A DNA stretch of 64,000 bases from Eutrigla gurnardus (GCA_963514095.1 OY741281.1:15564330-15628329); one strand, 5' to 3'. Positions 23,089 through 36,429 are shown, counted from the stretch's first letter. Notes: generated by a model not told the origin, from the sequence alone. Made by a program: numbers and translations.

Positions 23089-23845
23089 ATGGGGGCCTTG
23101 ATGTTATTTATGAAATGGCAGATTATATTCTATCATCACCTTATTTCACACTTGCAGTGCAAGATGACCTTACCGTTATTTCCCCAGAATAACTGGGGAA
23201 GTGGGCATTAACAGGTTAGCTCATGGTGCGGTCCATATGTTGGCCGTCTGCACACGGTGTGGGCAGAGCAGATATTCACACAGGGACGGGGATGTTGGGT
23301 GGGAGTAAGGAGCTGTTTTAATCAAACGGCCCCTCCAGCTGTTGCCCACCTGGTGAATTCCAATTGTCTTCTACCAACACGACACAACGGTAAAGGAGAG
23401 AACGCTCATTGTGCGTCAACTGCTCTTTATCCTAACGATCAGTTGTGTTGGGTTTTAACAAGGCTACAGAGAAAGCGGTACACAGGACAGACGGCTGCAT
23501 AATTGCAGTACGGTGGAGTCATGGGAGCTGACGGGGGATTTTTTTTTTTTTTTTTTTGCCGTCACAGGTTGCCTCATGCCATGCTGTGTGAACTATTATT
23601 GCCTTCACCCTTTAATCTTACATTCAACAGTTTGCAAGATTTTGGAATCTATTGAGAAAAACATTACAAAACAGGAGTTTAACATGTTTTGACAGATATC
23701 ATATGTCACCATCTGCAATCAATTGGCACCAGTGGTGAAGACAATATTAAACAATGATTAATTGCAATAGCATGAATACCAACAATCACGTTTCATGGAA
23801 GTAGCTGGCAGTAGAAAAGCCCTACTGTAAGTTATCCTGACATTC
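23089..23845. repeat. Duplicated hAT 3' flank, copy 2
   Basis: Near-identical to 16535-17280. After GTAAGTTATCCTGA it continues into CATTCACATGAAACAC, which is probably the ancestral continuation of the locus. Copy 1 instead switches at this point to a hAT 3' end. Confidence 0.93.
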
Positions 23846-26800
23846 ACATGAAACACAGCAGTTAGTGCGGTAGTGAACATGACATTGAAGAAAAAAACCT
23901 GTCATGAATATTAATATTTGCAATTGTTTTGAGTCTGGTCCCATTCAATGGTGCAAAAGAGTGATTGACAGCCGGATTGGCAATGGCGCACCAATCAATC
24001 AACCACTTGAATGAGCATTATTCCCAATACCATATGCTCCCTATGTATAGGACATTACACCGTTGCGGATGCACTACCATTACGTGTTTTTTTTTATCAT
24101 TTCAAGACTTAAGAAGACCGACCAAGCGGATGCTTGCCAAAATGCTGAATATTCCATGAAAATGTTAATGGATCATTTTATTGAAATTAGACAGTGAGCC
24201 AAGAGGCAGCAGATTTATAAACACCTGTTTGCTTTTGATGTTTTGCCACAAACTCGCTCCCATTTCAATCCACACAGGAATTTTTGGGACATGCACAGGG
24301 ATACTACAATATTAAAATTGAAGAAGGAGCAGTGTGTAGCGTGTGTGTGTGATTCAGACTACGTCTCTATGAGCTTCATTACAAGGATGAAGAAGTAATT
24401 AACTGATCTGTATTTGAACTTTTCTTGACGTAGGAAGGGAATTCTTCTTCTCTCCACCAGAGAAGCGGAAGTCTGTCCCATGAAATATTCAAATAAATGT
24501 TTTTCCCTGGGATAGTAATTCATCATCTATATATAGCCTCCTTTTTATCACTCTTCCTGGATCACGGAGGATTCTTGATTCCGGCAATGCATTATTTTTC
24601 CAGACTTGGACGATGAGAAAAATGCTTGATGAATAAAATATCCAGCTGCCTACTAAGTCATGGTGGCGATGTGAGTGTGGGTAGGGGGTATCTTGTATAA
24701 GTAACCCTAAATAACCAGCGAGCTATCACTAAACATAGTTCAAGCAGAGGCAGTGAAATTGTTAACTATAAGAGTGGGTGGATATAGAAAGGGAGTAGTG
24801 CCTGAAGTGATTAAGTGTGCAAGAGGCTGAAGCAGTGAAGATGGAAATATTAGACAATCTAGTTAATACCTGAGGGCCTGACAAAAATGAATTACATAAT
24901 AACAGGAGCTGAGTGCTAAGGTAATCAACACCTCCACATGGGGCAGAAATTGTCTCCGCGCTAGGATTCTTAACATTTTCTGTGAAGTAATCGCAGAAGA
25001 AATCTGCCCAAATGACTCATTTTCCATCAAGTCTACCAGCAGCATATTCACATACAGAACACATCGTTTTAAAAACCAAAGTCAAAGGTCAGAATTCTAC
25101 TAATGTTTAACACGTGATGCATGTTCCGCTCTCAATTGATCTAAATACCTCAAGTGCACCAAGGGCTCCGTTTCACAGAGGAGGGAGGTTAGGGAAACAT
25201 TTTTATTTTATTTTTATCTTTTCTTCAGTGCTGGTTCTTGCAAGGGATTAGGATGGGCCGAACAAAGTACCTTCAAAGAGATTGGGAGGCTTTGATGAGA
25301 CCACTACTTCTTCCTCATGGATCAACAGGGCTGTGGCCTTTACTTCCTCCACGGAAGACAAAGTCCTTCCTTGAACTTGTTATCAGCTCCTGGAGAAGAC
25401 CAGTGCACCAGTGTGCACACAAACACACACATGAGGCACGTGTATGTATTTTATAGTAGAATTTAGTTACTTACCCCCACCACTGCATTTCAGGGCTGCA
25501 TTTCTAAATCTAATCAGTAAAAGAGACCCAGAACGTGTCAGCCTTTGCAGTTAGAGGTCAATGTCAATCATGTTGACATCGGGGCCTTGCTTAAACGTGA
25601 CACAGAGGATGGACAGACATTTGAGTTGAGATGAGAGGAACTGCAGGGAACTTGCTGCACAGCCTGGTTGCTGGGTTGGGAGCAGGGCCCGAGGAGATGT
25701 GTGCTTAATGTTTAAATGTGACATTTTAAATGCAGATTTAAACACACCGTGTTAAAACAGCATTGCCCCAAAGTGTCCCATTTCAGCACACTTGGTAGTG
25801 CTTCCCTACCAGCAGCTGTAAGCAGCCATATGTAAGCAACCAGCACTTTTGTGCTGTAATTTCCCTTCCTCTCATGGAAAGGTGCAAACCGTGCTGGTGT
25901 ATTGAAATGCAATGATGGAGAAGAGACACTTTTTTCAACAGAACTCAAATCACATGCAACGGACAAATAAAGCATATAAAAAGCTGGTCTTCATACATTT
26001 ATAATAACAGATATATCTAAGAAATATGCCCAGCCTGGTGGGTTGTGGTGTTGTGATAGCATTAACGTTGGAGCGAGCCACTGTGGCAATTTTGTCTTTT
26101 TTATTTTACCTTTTAAATAAAGCATTTCTAGTGTGTACTTGGCTACAGTTGAGCAATCCAGGGAGAAATGGGCTGTATATCTGCCATGCATGTCCCCCAC
26201 CTGCTCCAGCCTGAGCTTCTGGACTCTACTTTGTTTTGTGCATCTTATTATGTAACTCCCTCTGTTTTTCATTTCAGTTCAAGAAGCCCTATTGTATTAT
26301 TTTGACAAATTGGCATCGTAAATGTTTTGGAATCTCCCTTTATATAAATTGAGTATCAGTGTATTTTTTGGGGATTCTGAGCTTGCATAACTAACACACA
26401 TACCTCCTACCGATTTCTTCATTTACGTTTGGAATGGCATATCGAATGAAAGGCACTGTGCAAATTTGCCAGAATCTGATCCTCTCCCTTAGTGTCTGGT
26501 CGGTCCTTCCCAAGAAGCATCTTCCTGTTCTCAGGAAGTGATGGGTCGCTGTTTGTTTAATGAACAGAAGATGATCTGGATACTGAACCGGGGCAAAATC
26601 CATCTTCAATAAACGTCCTCGGGAAAAGAGGTCATATTACTGGACACTGTGATTGACCGATGATATTTGGGAATTTGAGTTTTGTTACGTTTTTAACACC
26701 AAAGTGATTAACTTGCACAGTACGGTAGTAAAAGTTTGTGGAATATTACATCATGGCATAGGCATCTTTACAATCCCCCAGAAAATCTGACCTCAACAAC

Positions 26801-28648
26801 TGCCTGTCACCACTATGTCAAAGACAAGATATGAGTGCTGACAGACTGAGTGGAAAAGAAAAGTGTAGCTTAACTGAAGATTTCCCTGCAGACCCTCGAT
26901 AGCGGCTAACACTGCTCTCCCACTTAATTGTGCCTTACAGTTAAGAGTCATTTTCTCAGATCCAGGAAGGTGCTCCGGCCTTCATTTGCTGTTAACAACA
27001 CCTCAGACTGCCACATTCTCCAGATGAGGCTATATTAGACTTTAATTAATTCCGTGGCCAGCAATACTCGGAGGTAATGGCGATGCAGGTATTCAGCTCA
27101 CAGCGCAGGCCTGCAGTGCTGTAATGAACAACATGGCCAGAGTTCAAAGTGGATGTCTGGTGTGTGACACTGCAGGAGCTTGATTTGAAGGAATGCTGGA
27201 GGGACTGTAAACCCAGTGCTTGGCTGTAGCAATAGAAGTTACCTGCATTCGAATGGATGAGTCTATTTTTTTCTGTTTCCCATCACTTTTTGGATCATAA
27301 TCTATCAATGTTTTCTTAAAGATCATATTGTTATGCCTAAACTCTGAATGCCTAGATCTGGTTTGGCACACTGGCTCTTTGCAGTATCTACAGGTATAAA
27401 TACCTATTCTGATAATGAATCTCATGTAAGCAATTATGATTTATGATACATTGCCTTGGAGAGTATTGTAATGGTAGTAAATGAAACCCCAAGAATTCAC
27501 ACTGTTGCCCGAATTACATTCTGCTGTTGGGCATGAACACATCTCCTCCCACAAGAACTGATGAATCACAACTTGTGAGGGAAATCCAAAGTGTCTCTTA
27601 AAACGCAAAGTCAAAGCTCCATGGGCTCAGTACCATGGTTTTGTCTATTTGGTCGTTGATCAACAAGGATGGTAAACATGAGCGTGCACTGCACAGTTTA
27701 CTGCTGTCAGCTAACAGGATTACTGGCTTTTAAATAAAAAAAAATAAAAATCAAACGATCATTTCTTCCTACCGTTTATAGCCACCAGTATGCAAAATTG
27801 CTTCATGCTATTTTAAAAGGAGCAACATATTTTTCACGTTTGGCTGATTGGTGCGGATGAGATAATATTGACCATGGTGGAATTTTCTGTCAACGGCATG
27901 TTTGGGCGGGTGGCTCAAAGCAACTGAGCACTAAGACCTTCTTTAGTGTAGGCCTACTGTTTGGAGCTTATCAGTCATTTTACTGAAGACTGACAGCTTG
28001 TTGCTTTTTTTGTTGTACACATTATTCCAGATTTTAGTCATAAATTAATATTGATTAAGTGTTCTAAATCAATAGAGTAAAAGCAGTACTTGTACACCAA
28101 CAGTAATAGTAGTCCAGAATTCCCTCCAACAGGAAGCAGGTAATATTTCCTGGCAATTTGAAAATTCCTAGCTGTTTTGTACCGTAGAGTAAGAGTTCAC
28201 ATACAGGTTAACTTGTATATCAGAGACCTGCTTATGTGCAATCATCATCTTGCTGCACAGCTCCCTCCACCACCTAGCGAGAGCTGTTTGTTTATTTTCA
28301 GGAGTGTCACTTTACAAACTCTGCAGAAGTTCTTTGGGTTCAACATATTACATTTTCTGGCATTCTGGTTAGAATATATTGAATATAAAATTGGTTGTTT
28401 CCTGGTAATTGTTAATACTGTTTTAATCAAATGTTTCTTGTATCAGGGTTTCAGCCAGCAGGATGCCACCTCTGGACAGAGTGAAGGTCAAGGGAATGAC
28501 TAAGATCAGCATTGCTGGCAAGCTTACGTAGGGCACAACAGTGTGTAATCAGAAGGGATTAAATTGAAACACATTTTGATTCACCTTGGTAATATCCGCT
28601 CCTTTAAAAACTAGCTGAAGGCAAAAAGCATTACCTACTGTTTGTACC

Positions 28649-28651
<3 letters not shown>
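23846..28651. other. Unassigned non-coding DNA
   Basis: About 4.8 kb without recognisable exons or transposon ends. It has normal base complexity and few simple repeats, so it could hold conserved non-coding elements, but that cannot be judged from one sequence. Frames of up to 108 codons (28177-28503) show no family resemblance. Confidence 0.5.

Positions 28652-28742
<91 letters not shown>
28652..28742. repeat. (CA)45 microsatellite
   Basis: An uninterrupted CA tract of about 91 bp. The cysteine/valine-rich frames over it are artefacts. Confidence 0.99.
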
Positions 28743-28743
<1 letters not shown>

Positions 28744-29025
28744 ATGTCATCTTTTCTTCACTAACTAAACTGCGACATGTGAAAACATCAATCCCACACA
28801 CAAACATGGTACATACAATTATTTGCATGCATGCATCGACACACAAACGCATACACACAAACGTACACAGTGTAACCCCGCTGAGGTTCATTTCTCCTGT
28901 TACAAAGATAGTGTTATTGATGCGATGGGTCACATTGCAATTTAGAGGCAATTAAAAGGTAATGAATGTGCTCAAATGAAACCTGTGTCTGGAGGGCATT
29001 TGCAGCATGGTAGAGATGATATATT

Positions 29026-30002
<977 letters not shown>

Positions 30003-30017
30003 CCAGTAGGGGGCAGT
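30003..30017 (+). promoter_or_regulatory. CTCF core motif
   Basis: CCAGTAGGGGGCAGT matches every position of the CTCF core consensus CCASYAGRKGGCRSY. It lies just before a GC-rich exon-like segment. Occupancy is unknown. Confidence 0.6.
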
Positions 30018-31085
30018 GATGGGGCAGCAGAGAGAAATAAACAACAGCGCCATGTTGATTGACAGACGGCGAGGAAGAGAGGAGCGCGAGAGCCGAACGG
30101 CAGGAAGCTAACGAAGGGAAACTTATTACGCAGATAAGAAAGTATAAACACAGATATACGGAGCGTTAGTTCAATGATTCCTGTGATCAAAAAAGTTACA
30201 AGAAATACCTGGTTGAAGTTCTGCAAAGGATAATTGTGGTTGCATTCAATTCTCCGGTGAGTGTTTTGTTTGATGTCACCGGTCCGTGCTTGCTAATGCA
30301 GCTAAGCTAACGTAAGAATTTATGTCATTTAGCCACGCTATTTTTTGAGTTTTGTGTTTCACAATGTGGCTATATTTTGATACGGATTTGACTTTAAAAA
30401 ACCAATCGGAGTAGAACTCAAGTTGAATTGAATGAAAGTGTAATAAAAATATCTTCGAGAAAAGATGCTAGTCATGTTGCTGCGTAATATGCTAGTGCCA
30501 GTTTAACACGTGTAAAAGATGATAGAGTGTATTAAGTCATATTAGAAGTACTGTAATTCATTATTCAGATGTTTTGAGTATCTTGTAATATTCTAATTTA
30601 AAAGAGAATAACTGAATGTTGCCCTGCTTATGCAGGTTGGTTTTTTTGCACCCCGTGATTTGTGAGAGAGGGAAAGATTGTTCGTTGACCAACCTCCCAA
30701 GGACAACGATGGCGGAGGACGTGCGAAAGAGCAGAAGACACGTGGCGAGTGTGCGGGCTCCCTAGTTGCCAAGAGGACTGATGTGTTCCATACTACTCTT
30801 CATCACATCGTACAGATAAGCACTGAGATCTCCCCACGCTTCTTTAAAGGAAAAAAACACACTACCCGGGTAGATGAACATTGGTTTAATTTGATTTGGT
30901 TTGTTATTTTTCTCAGAGCTCTGAACATTTTGTTTCTTCTTTTTGATTTTCTTTTGGCCTTCTCCTCGACCTGAGTTGGTTGATGGTTAAAGACATTTAT
31001 TTTCCCAACTTAAAGGACAAATATGGGAAAAACACAAGGTTGATCTGACTGACAAACTAAACTTACCTGACTTGTATGGACTAAC
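30018..31085 (+). other. Possible two-exon non-coding transcript or retroelement leader
   Basis: A GC-rich segment (about 30045-30257) ends in CAATTCTCCG followed by a good donor, GTGAGT, at 30258. At 30634 TTATGCAG is a plausible acceptor before GTTGGTTTTTTTGCACC. The second block contains ATGGCGGAGGACGTGCG at about 30711, which reads MAEDVRKSRRHVASVRAP and then stops. It ends at CTACTGCGC, where the ACGTC-rich array begins. I cannot tell whether this is a host long non-coding RNA, the leader of a mobile element, or chance. No long frame is present. Confidence 0.3.
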
Positions 31086-31097
31086 CTACTGCGCAAA

Positions 31098-31294
31098 GAG
31101 ACGTCCAAACGACGTCTTTTCCAAGTCATTTTTGCACGTCTAATTTTGGTCACCTCAAGGTGCAGACTGTTACTCCAGACGACGTCTTTCTTTCAACGTA
31201 TACTTGACGTCCATTTATGACGTCCACAGTACCGCCGTGCAGGAGCTATTTCTAGTCCAAATATGGTCGTTGTGGACGTCTTTTCTACGTCAAA
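31098..31294. repeat. ACGTC-rich array, left
   Basis: About eight ACGTC or GACGTC motifs occur in under 200 bp (GAGACGTCC, CGACGTCTTTT, GCACGTCTAA, TTGACGTCC, GGACGTCTTTT and others), far above background. Similar arrays form the subterminal regions of some fish DNA transposons. The matching array is at 39691-39885. Confidence 0.65.
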
Positions 31295-31305
31295 TTATAA
31301 CTCAT

Positions 31306-31400
31306 TAGGGCCCGAGCGCCGACGTCGGGCTGCGAAGCCCTATTGAAATTGAACAGATTTTTATTATTCTTATTATTATTTATATTTATTTATATTATTT
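31306..31400 (+). repeat. GGGCCCGAGC-type fish repeat
   Basis: TTAGGGCCCGAGCGCC, then GCGAAGCCCTATTGAAATTG and a TTATTATT tail, match a repeat widespread in teleost genomes (GGGCCCGAGCAC...CCTATTGAAAC...TTATTATT). The internal ACGTCGGG fits its variable hairpin. Confidence 0.7.
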
Positions 31401-31742
31401 ATTTATATATATATTTTTACTGGTTTAGTTCCTATGCATAACCAAATGACGCTACAGTAAAATTAGCTGGTACAGGAAAACAGGTTCCTACCTTCTGGAC
31501 ACGTTTCTACAGTCACGTTATAATAAATCACAATCAAATCCTGACTGTTTTGTCACCCATTTTTATTTTCCAGACGTCAGTTGACAATACAACAGCAGGC
31601 AGTATATACAAACGTGTATATATAAAAAAAAAAAGGTAAAATACAAGTACTCTGACTATAAAATTATAAGAATATAAAATATATACTGTATATAAAAGTA
31701 ATAAACCCTATGAACACTGAGAACAGCAACTACAGTGTAGAA

Positions 31743-31935
31743 CAGGTGTGTCAAACTGATCCAGTAAAGGGCCGCTGTGACTGCAGGTTTTCATTCCAAC
31801 CAAGCAAGAACACACCTGACTCGACTTATTCACCTACCTGATTTGCCTTCACACCTTGATTGGTTGGATCAGGTGTGTTCTCGCTTGGTTGGAATGAAAA
31901 CCTGCAGCCTTTACTGGATCAGTTTGACACACCTG
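31743..31935. mobile_element. Palindromic hAT-type MITE, 193 bp
   Basis: Both ends read AGGTGTGTCAAACTGATCC (one inverted), and almost the whole element is a fold-back containing GCAGGTTTTCATTCCAACCA and its complement. The flanks GTGTAGAA (31735-31742 and 31936-31943) are a perfect 8-bp target duplication. It belongs to a fold-back family common in fish genomes. Confidence 0.93.
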
Positions 31936-32007
31936 GTGTAGAACATGTAAATCACAAAATTAGTCTTGAGTGGCGGTGAAGCCCCCCCCCTCCACTCCTT
32001 TGCGGGG

Positions 32008-32032
32008 CATGCTTCAGATGTTCTGAAGCATG
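32008..32032. repeat. Short perfect hairpin
   Basis: CATGCTTCAGA and TCTGAAGCATG face each other across TGT. A minus-strand acceptor-like TCTACTTGCAG (about 32083-32093) precedes it, followed by a frame of 14 codons, but this is not enough to call an exon. Confidence 0.6.
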
Positions 32033-32462
32033 ACTCCTTATTTGGTCCTCTGTGGCCTGACTGTCGAACTGCATGACTCAATCTGCAAGTAGATAAAGAC
32101 AAATGATAAGAAATATGTAAAGGCAAACGGCAGTCATACACCAAGTCTGCATACACACCTGCAAACTGGTCACCTTTTGGCTACAGTCACCTTTTTTATG
32201 TCAACCAGGGTAGTAGAAGTGAATGAAGAGGGTTTTAGTTTTGCATGTTGTCACCTTTTTCACTTCTCCAGAGTTTGTAGGTCTGTGCATATCTGTAAGC
32301 AAAAATATGTTGCTCATGCTATGCATCAAAAACCATCGGCCATTGTAGACAGTTGGCATTGTATTTTAAATGTCAACGGAGAAGGAAATGTTTTCAAGTC
32401 ATTATTTAGAGATTGGCAGGATCAAAATGTTCTTCCCTTCAACATGGTATAGACTAGGCTGA

Positions 32463-32642
32463 TGCACACCTAAATAGAATCTTTAAAAGACAGGTGCATT
32501 GGAACATGGGATTGGAGTCAACAAGGGGAAAAAAGTGTCTCCCGCACACTGTCCAATCACTTGCAAAAGACAAAAGAGACAACGTTTCGGTCCTCAGGAC
32601 CTTTTTCAAGCAGAAAAAAATCGTTTTCACTTGTTGACTCCC
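32463..32642. repeat. Fold-back repeat fragment
   Basis: GGAGTCAACAAG (32514) and CTTGTTGACTCC (32631) are inverted arms. Between them lie AATCACTTGCAAAAGACAA and ACAACGTTTCGGTCC, a phrase seen in many fish dispersed repeats. The family is not named. Confidence 0.55.
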
Positions 32643-34055
32643 TTACCGTCAACATGAAATATAGGCTTACCTTGTATTGCTCTGTACATTCGTGTATTTT
32701 CCAATGCTTTTTTCCCCTTTTCCCCCTTGCCCTTCATGTTAAAACTGGTCATCAGGGCATTAGTGAAGAGTCTAAAGGAAAATAGAATACATCTATGAAT
32801 CAATTTGAACAATAATATGCAGGGATAACAGAGGAATAGCACATGTCATAAACCCTTCATAATACATTGATAAAGGGCAGCTAGTCTATACAATGCATTG
32901 TGTTGTGAACTTTTAATTCAATTTTCACTTGTTATTGCATACTCAGAATACGGACACTGCTAATGAAAACATGCAGTCTGATCCACAGCCAGAAAAAAAG
33001 TTCAGACATTGAAAAAGCACATACTCCTCTCATTTTCATAGCCATCTGTAGACACAGATGCAGTACAAGTCAGTTTAGTCTGACAATTTATTTGACTGGG
33101 TGTGTGCAAAGGAGCATGAGGTCACTCTGTACACTGAAAAAATAAAACCCTTGGATCAATGTAAAAAAATTGAGGTAATCAATCACACGAAATATTTGAC
33201 ATTGACTCGAAGCAAAAATTTAATTTAGTTTAACCTGAAAAGTTTAAATCCATGCAACCACTTTTTAAAGGTTGGAGCAATCGAATCATTTTAGTTTGGA
33301 GCAAACTAATTATTTTAGATTGTCTCAAATAAAAAAGTAACAGTTGTCATTATTTGAAATGTATAGTAAATCAAATTTTAAAAATTGCTTTTTATACATT
33401 TTGATCAATGACTACTCAGAACACTTTCCTTTAAAATACATTCATATTTATTGTTCCATAAACATTCAACATCTGTTTTAAATGTACTGTCCAACTCCTA
33501 AGACATCATGCAGTACCCATGGCAAATTTACCAGGACATACGTTTTCTAATTCAGGTGTAAGCCTTACTATTAGCTAAACACATGATCAATTGCTGCCCT
33601 ATTGATATTTTCACCCTGCTGCACACACTGCCTCACCCTAATCTGTGAGGTCTTTGGAGGTACTAACATCTGTCTATGGCACACATTTCACCTTAAAACA
33701 TCCTAAAATATAATTAAATGTTATTTTGACAGCATTGTACACCTGTTTCAAATGTATATGATGTTGACAGACTCTTTCAGCTGAACACAAATCCTGGAAC
33801 TGCTCCTCAGACAGTGAATAGTGGAACTCCTAAGACACTGAGAGTTTAGGCATAATAGCTCAAACAAAAACTCTGAGCCTACAAAGTTGGTGACTTTAAG
33901 TATCACTCACATGATGGAATCAACAGTTAGGAACATTGAAGTAGGAACATTCTTCTGACAGGAAACGTTATCCAAATGATTTTCTTAAAAGGGTTTTAAG
34001 ATGACTTGTGTGAATCTCTCCAGTTCTCAAGATAGAAAGCTCCTGGTCCCCTCCA

Positions 34056-34376
34056 TTAGTCTGAAAATTTAACCTCTGTGCTGTACAGTTGGGTGCTCAG
34101 TCTATTGACTTTCTTGGTCATCCTTTTTCCATCAAGCTCCATCAGGACCTTTTGCACAAATTCAAAGGTGAAGTGCAGCCTTTTTGGATATGTTAGGTTG
34201 AGTGTGTATAAGAGCCCAAAGACCATGGCAAAAGCTGTTGCAACTAAGGGCAACTCGTTTAGGACCTCTGTTCCTTCGGTGACAATTTTAATTTCTTCGG
34301 GTGGATGTAGAGGATCCTCTTTCTCAGTGATAAAGATCGCCATGGTTGTCTGCTCCAGTTCTTCAACCTCATTTTC
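34056..34376 (-). CDS. Cargo gene, last coding exon
   Basis: Acceptor TTTTTAATGCAG at 34377-34388 opens the frame ENEVEELEQTTMAIFITEKE, and the stop TAA is at 34056-34058. About 106 residues: an acidic start, IKIVTEGTEVLNELP, then a hydrophobic stretch LVATAFAMVFGLLYTLNL that might be a buried helix or a membrane segment, then YPKRLHFTFEFVQKVLMELD and a polar tail. It is the clearest protein-coding exon of the cargo gene. The hydrophobic-plus-FEFVQKVLMEL pattern recurs at the end of the related fish proteins I recall, which supports past selection. Confidence 0.75.
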   Translation of the reverse strand, partial: ENEVEELEQTTMAIFITEKEDPLHPPEEIKIVTEGTEVLNELPLVATAFAMVFGLLYTLNLTYPKRLHFTFEFVQKVLMELDGKRMTKKVNRLSTQLYSTEVKFSD

Positions 34377-34649
34377 CTGCATTAAAAAAAAAGAAAAGAA
34401 AGGATAAGCGTTATTGTTTCAGAAATCAAATCTTAATCTCTTATAAACTCTAAACTTTCAAAACTTGAATAGGCGCAAATCAAACAAATGTTTATTACAA
34501 GGGGTATGACGAGATTAAAAGTGACAAGATTTCTTGTCGGGTTAAAAAGCTGTCACATGAGACTCGCACAATTCACATATTTACCCTATTTATTACATAT
34601 GGCTGTTAGTCTGTGGGTGTTAACTGTGTGAGAGGGTGAGAGCCCTTAC

Positions 34650-34712
34650 CTGGTATTCTTTGATAAGATTCTCAACAGGTTCGCATTCTCTTCTGATGGT
34701 GATGTCCACAGT
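34650..34712 (-). CDS. Cargo gene, internal exon (63 bp)
   Basis: Acceptor TTCTTACTCAG and donor CAG/GTAAGG bound 21 codons in phase 0, reading TVDITIRRECEPVENLIKEYQ without its final residue, then joining ENEVEE of the last exon in frame. The splice sites are strong on both sides. Confidence 0.7.
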
Positions 34713-34797
34713 CTGAGTAAGAACAGTTGCAATCAATTAAAATTAAACAATCAATTCAGCCATGGATCTCACTGATACACAACTTGTTCATAGATAC

Positions 34798-34953
34798 CTC
34801 ATCTAAAACTTGCAAGGTCCTGGTGGTCTTCTCTTTCACAACTCCTCCCCTGCTCCTGATGACCTCCAGCAGTTTGGTGGAGTGCTTGTCCAACTGCGAA
34901 GAGTACTTTGTCTCCAAGGGAACTGTTGTGATTCGGATGAACTTGGCATTGAT
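34798..34953 (-). CDS. Cargo gene, internal exon (156 bp)
   Basis: Acceptor CTACTTTTTAG and donor GATGAG/GTATCT bound 52 codons in phase 0. The translation contains INAKFIRITTVPLETKY, SQLDKHSTKLLEVIRSRGG and TLQVLDE. The INAxFxRITTxPL and LxKLL patterns are those I recall from the related fish family. It joins the next exon in frame. Confidence 0.72.
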
Positions 34954-35189
34954 CTAAAAAGTAGAGCATACAGAAAGAAGGGTACACGTTTTTAGATGGT
35001 GAAATACTTAAACCTAGAAAAACAAAACAGAATCACCAGCACAGTCTAACCAAATTATCACCTACACACACACAAAAAAAAAAGAAAACATGAATTGAGT
35101 GCCATGCCGATGAAACCACTACAGGCTAACAATTAAGTTAGTAAATGCATGGGTGACTAATGCGTCTGAGATGCTTTGCATCTAAAAAC

Positions 35190-35325
35190 CTACATCTGAA
35201 AAAGTGCAGGCCATCTCTCGAAGACGTCTTCAATGCTCGGCTTCTTATGCACAATTTCTTGTCTCTGGTATCCAAGCGTCTTTGCCATCTCTTGCCAGTC
35301 TTTACATTTCCACATACATGGATAA
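35190..35325 (-). pseudogene. Cargo gene exon ending in an in-frame TAG
   Basis: Acceptor TTTCCTCAG and donor TAG/GTTTTT bound 136 bases. The frame (1 + 45 codons) reads CKDWQEMAKTLGYQRQEIVH, then SIEDVFERWPALFQM, then TAG as its last codon. The length makes the junction with the following exon phase 0, exactly what that exon needs, so the last codon was probably a sense codon such as CAG. A weaker alternative donor, AT/GTAGGT four bases earlier in the exon, would shift the next exon out of frame. Confidence 0.6.
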
Positions 35326-35513
35326 CTGAGGAAACATGATACAAAAGATACCTTTAGTTAACTGAGTAGACTACACCTAATTTTCTATTTACATTTAGTT
35401 TAACCTAGTAGATCTGGTAGACAATTTCCCAGATAAGAGAAGATTCTATACTTTCCCCAGCCAACTGGCCTAATTATCAAAAATGTCCTTATGACAATGT
35501 AAATAAAACTTAC

Positions 35514-35588
35514 CACAAGCAATGATCACTGGCAGGTGCTTCCAAATAGGTTGCACGGCAGGAACACAATTGATTGGTGGCTGCTTCC
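35514..35588 (-). CDS. Cargo gene, candidate upstream exon (75 bp)
   Basis: Acceptor TTCAAGTTCAG and donor CTTGTG/GTAAGT are good. The frame that continues into the next exon is open but has an unusual cysteine-rich composition (NQLCSCRATYLEAPASDHC). Another frame (PPINCVPAVQPIWKHLPVII) is also open. It may be non-coding leader or a decayed exon. Confidence 0.4.
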
Positions 35589-36429
35589 CTGAACTTGAAA
35601 GAGAATACATTATTTAGTTTTTAAGTTAACCATCAAAGTGTGTTCGCTACTAACATGATGCACAAATTATCCAACTTTTACATAAACACATATACTTTAT
35701 TTTATGATTTTAGGGAAGCTGGCTAACATTTTGGTACTTTTTTTTACCACATGTAAATGCTGTTAACAGTGTAGCAAAGTAACATTACCAGCTAGAATTA
35801 GCTGGGCCTTGTAATACCATGGCTGATAAATACTGAACACGAGATAATTAGGAGGGGGAATAAAAGATCACAGATGCCTTTATGCTATTGATAGCAGAAA
35901 TAACCATCAGTCAAATTTGCAGCTTGAACCTGGGGATTAACTAACGTCACCACGTGCCAAAAACGAACAAAAAAAAACTTTGGAGCATTATTAACCTTCC
36001 TTACAAGCTAGCATGTCATGGTTGGTAATAATTGATGCCTAACGTTGTGTAGTTTCATATGATACTACTACTATCTTCACTAGCATTAAAACAGAACCCG
36101 CAGAGCACTTTAAGACAGTAATGTCGGCAAATAAACATTTGCTAGGCTCTTCGCGCCACTGTTAACTATTAAACACACTAAGCAGAGCAAGCATTTTAAG
36201 TCACGAACATAACATTAGCTGTAACGTTAACTAACTTACACGTGGTAACTTGCGCTACCGTCAATTCCAAAATAACATTACATTTAGAAATGATAGCTTG
36301 CATTTGTTAGTTAACGTAGCTAGCTAACTGTGATAGCATAACCCACCCACGAGGGCAGCTAACGTATGTTAACTTTATAGTTTGAATGAAGAATGCTAAC
36401 ATTAGCGCTAGCTTAACCTTATAACTTAC

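Noticed and set aside
32057..32093. Minus-strand acceptor with a 14-codon frame as last exon of a host gene
   Set aside because: The phase does not fit the candidate exon at 36931-36979 (joining gives an immediate stop), and no other partner exon was found.
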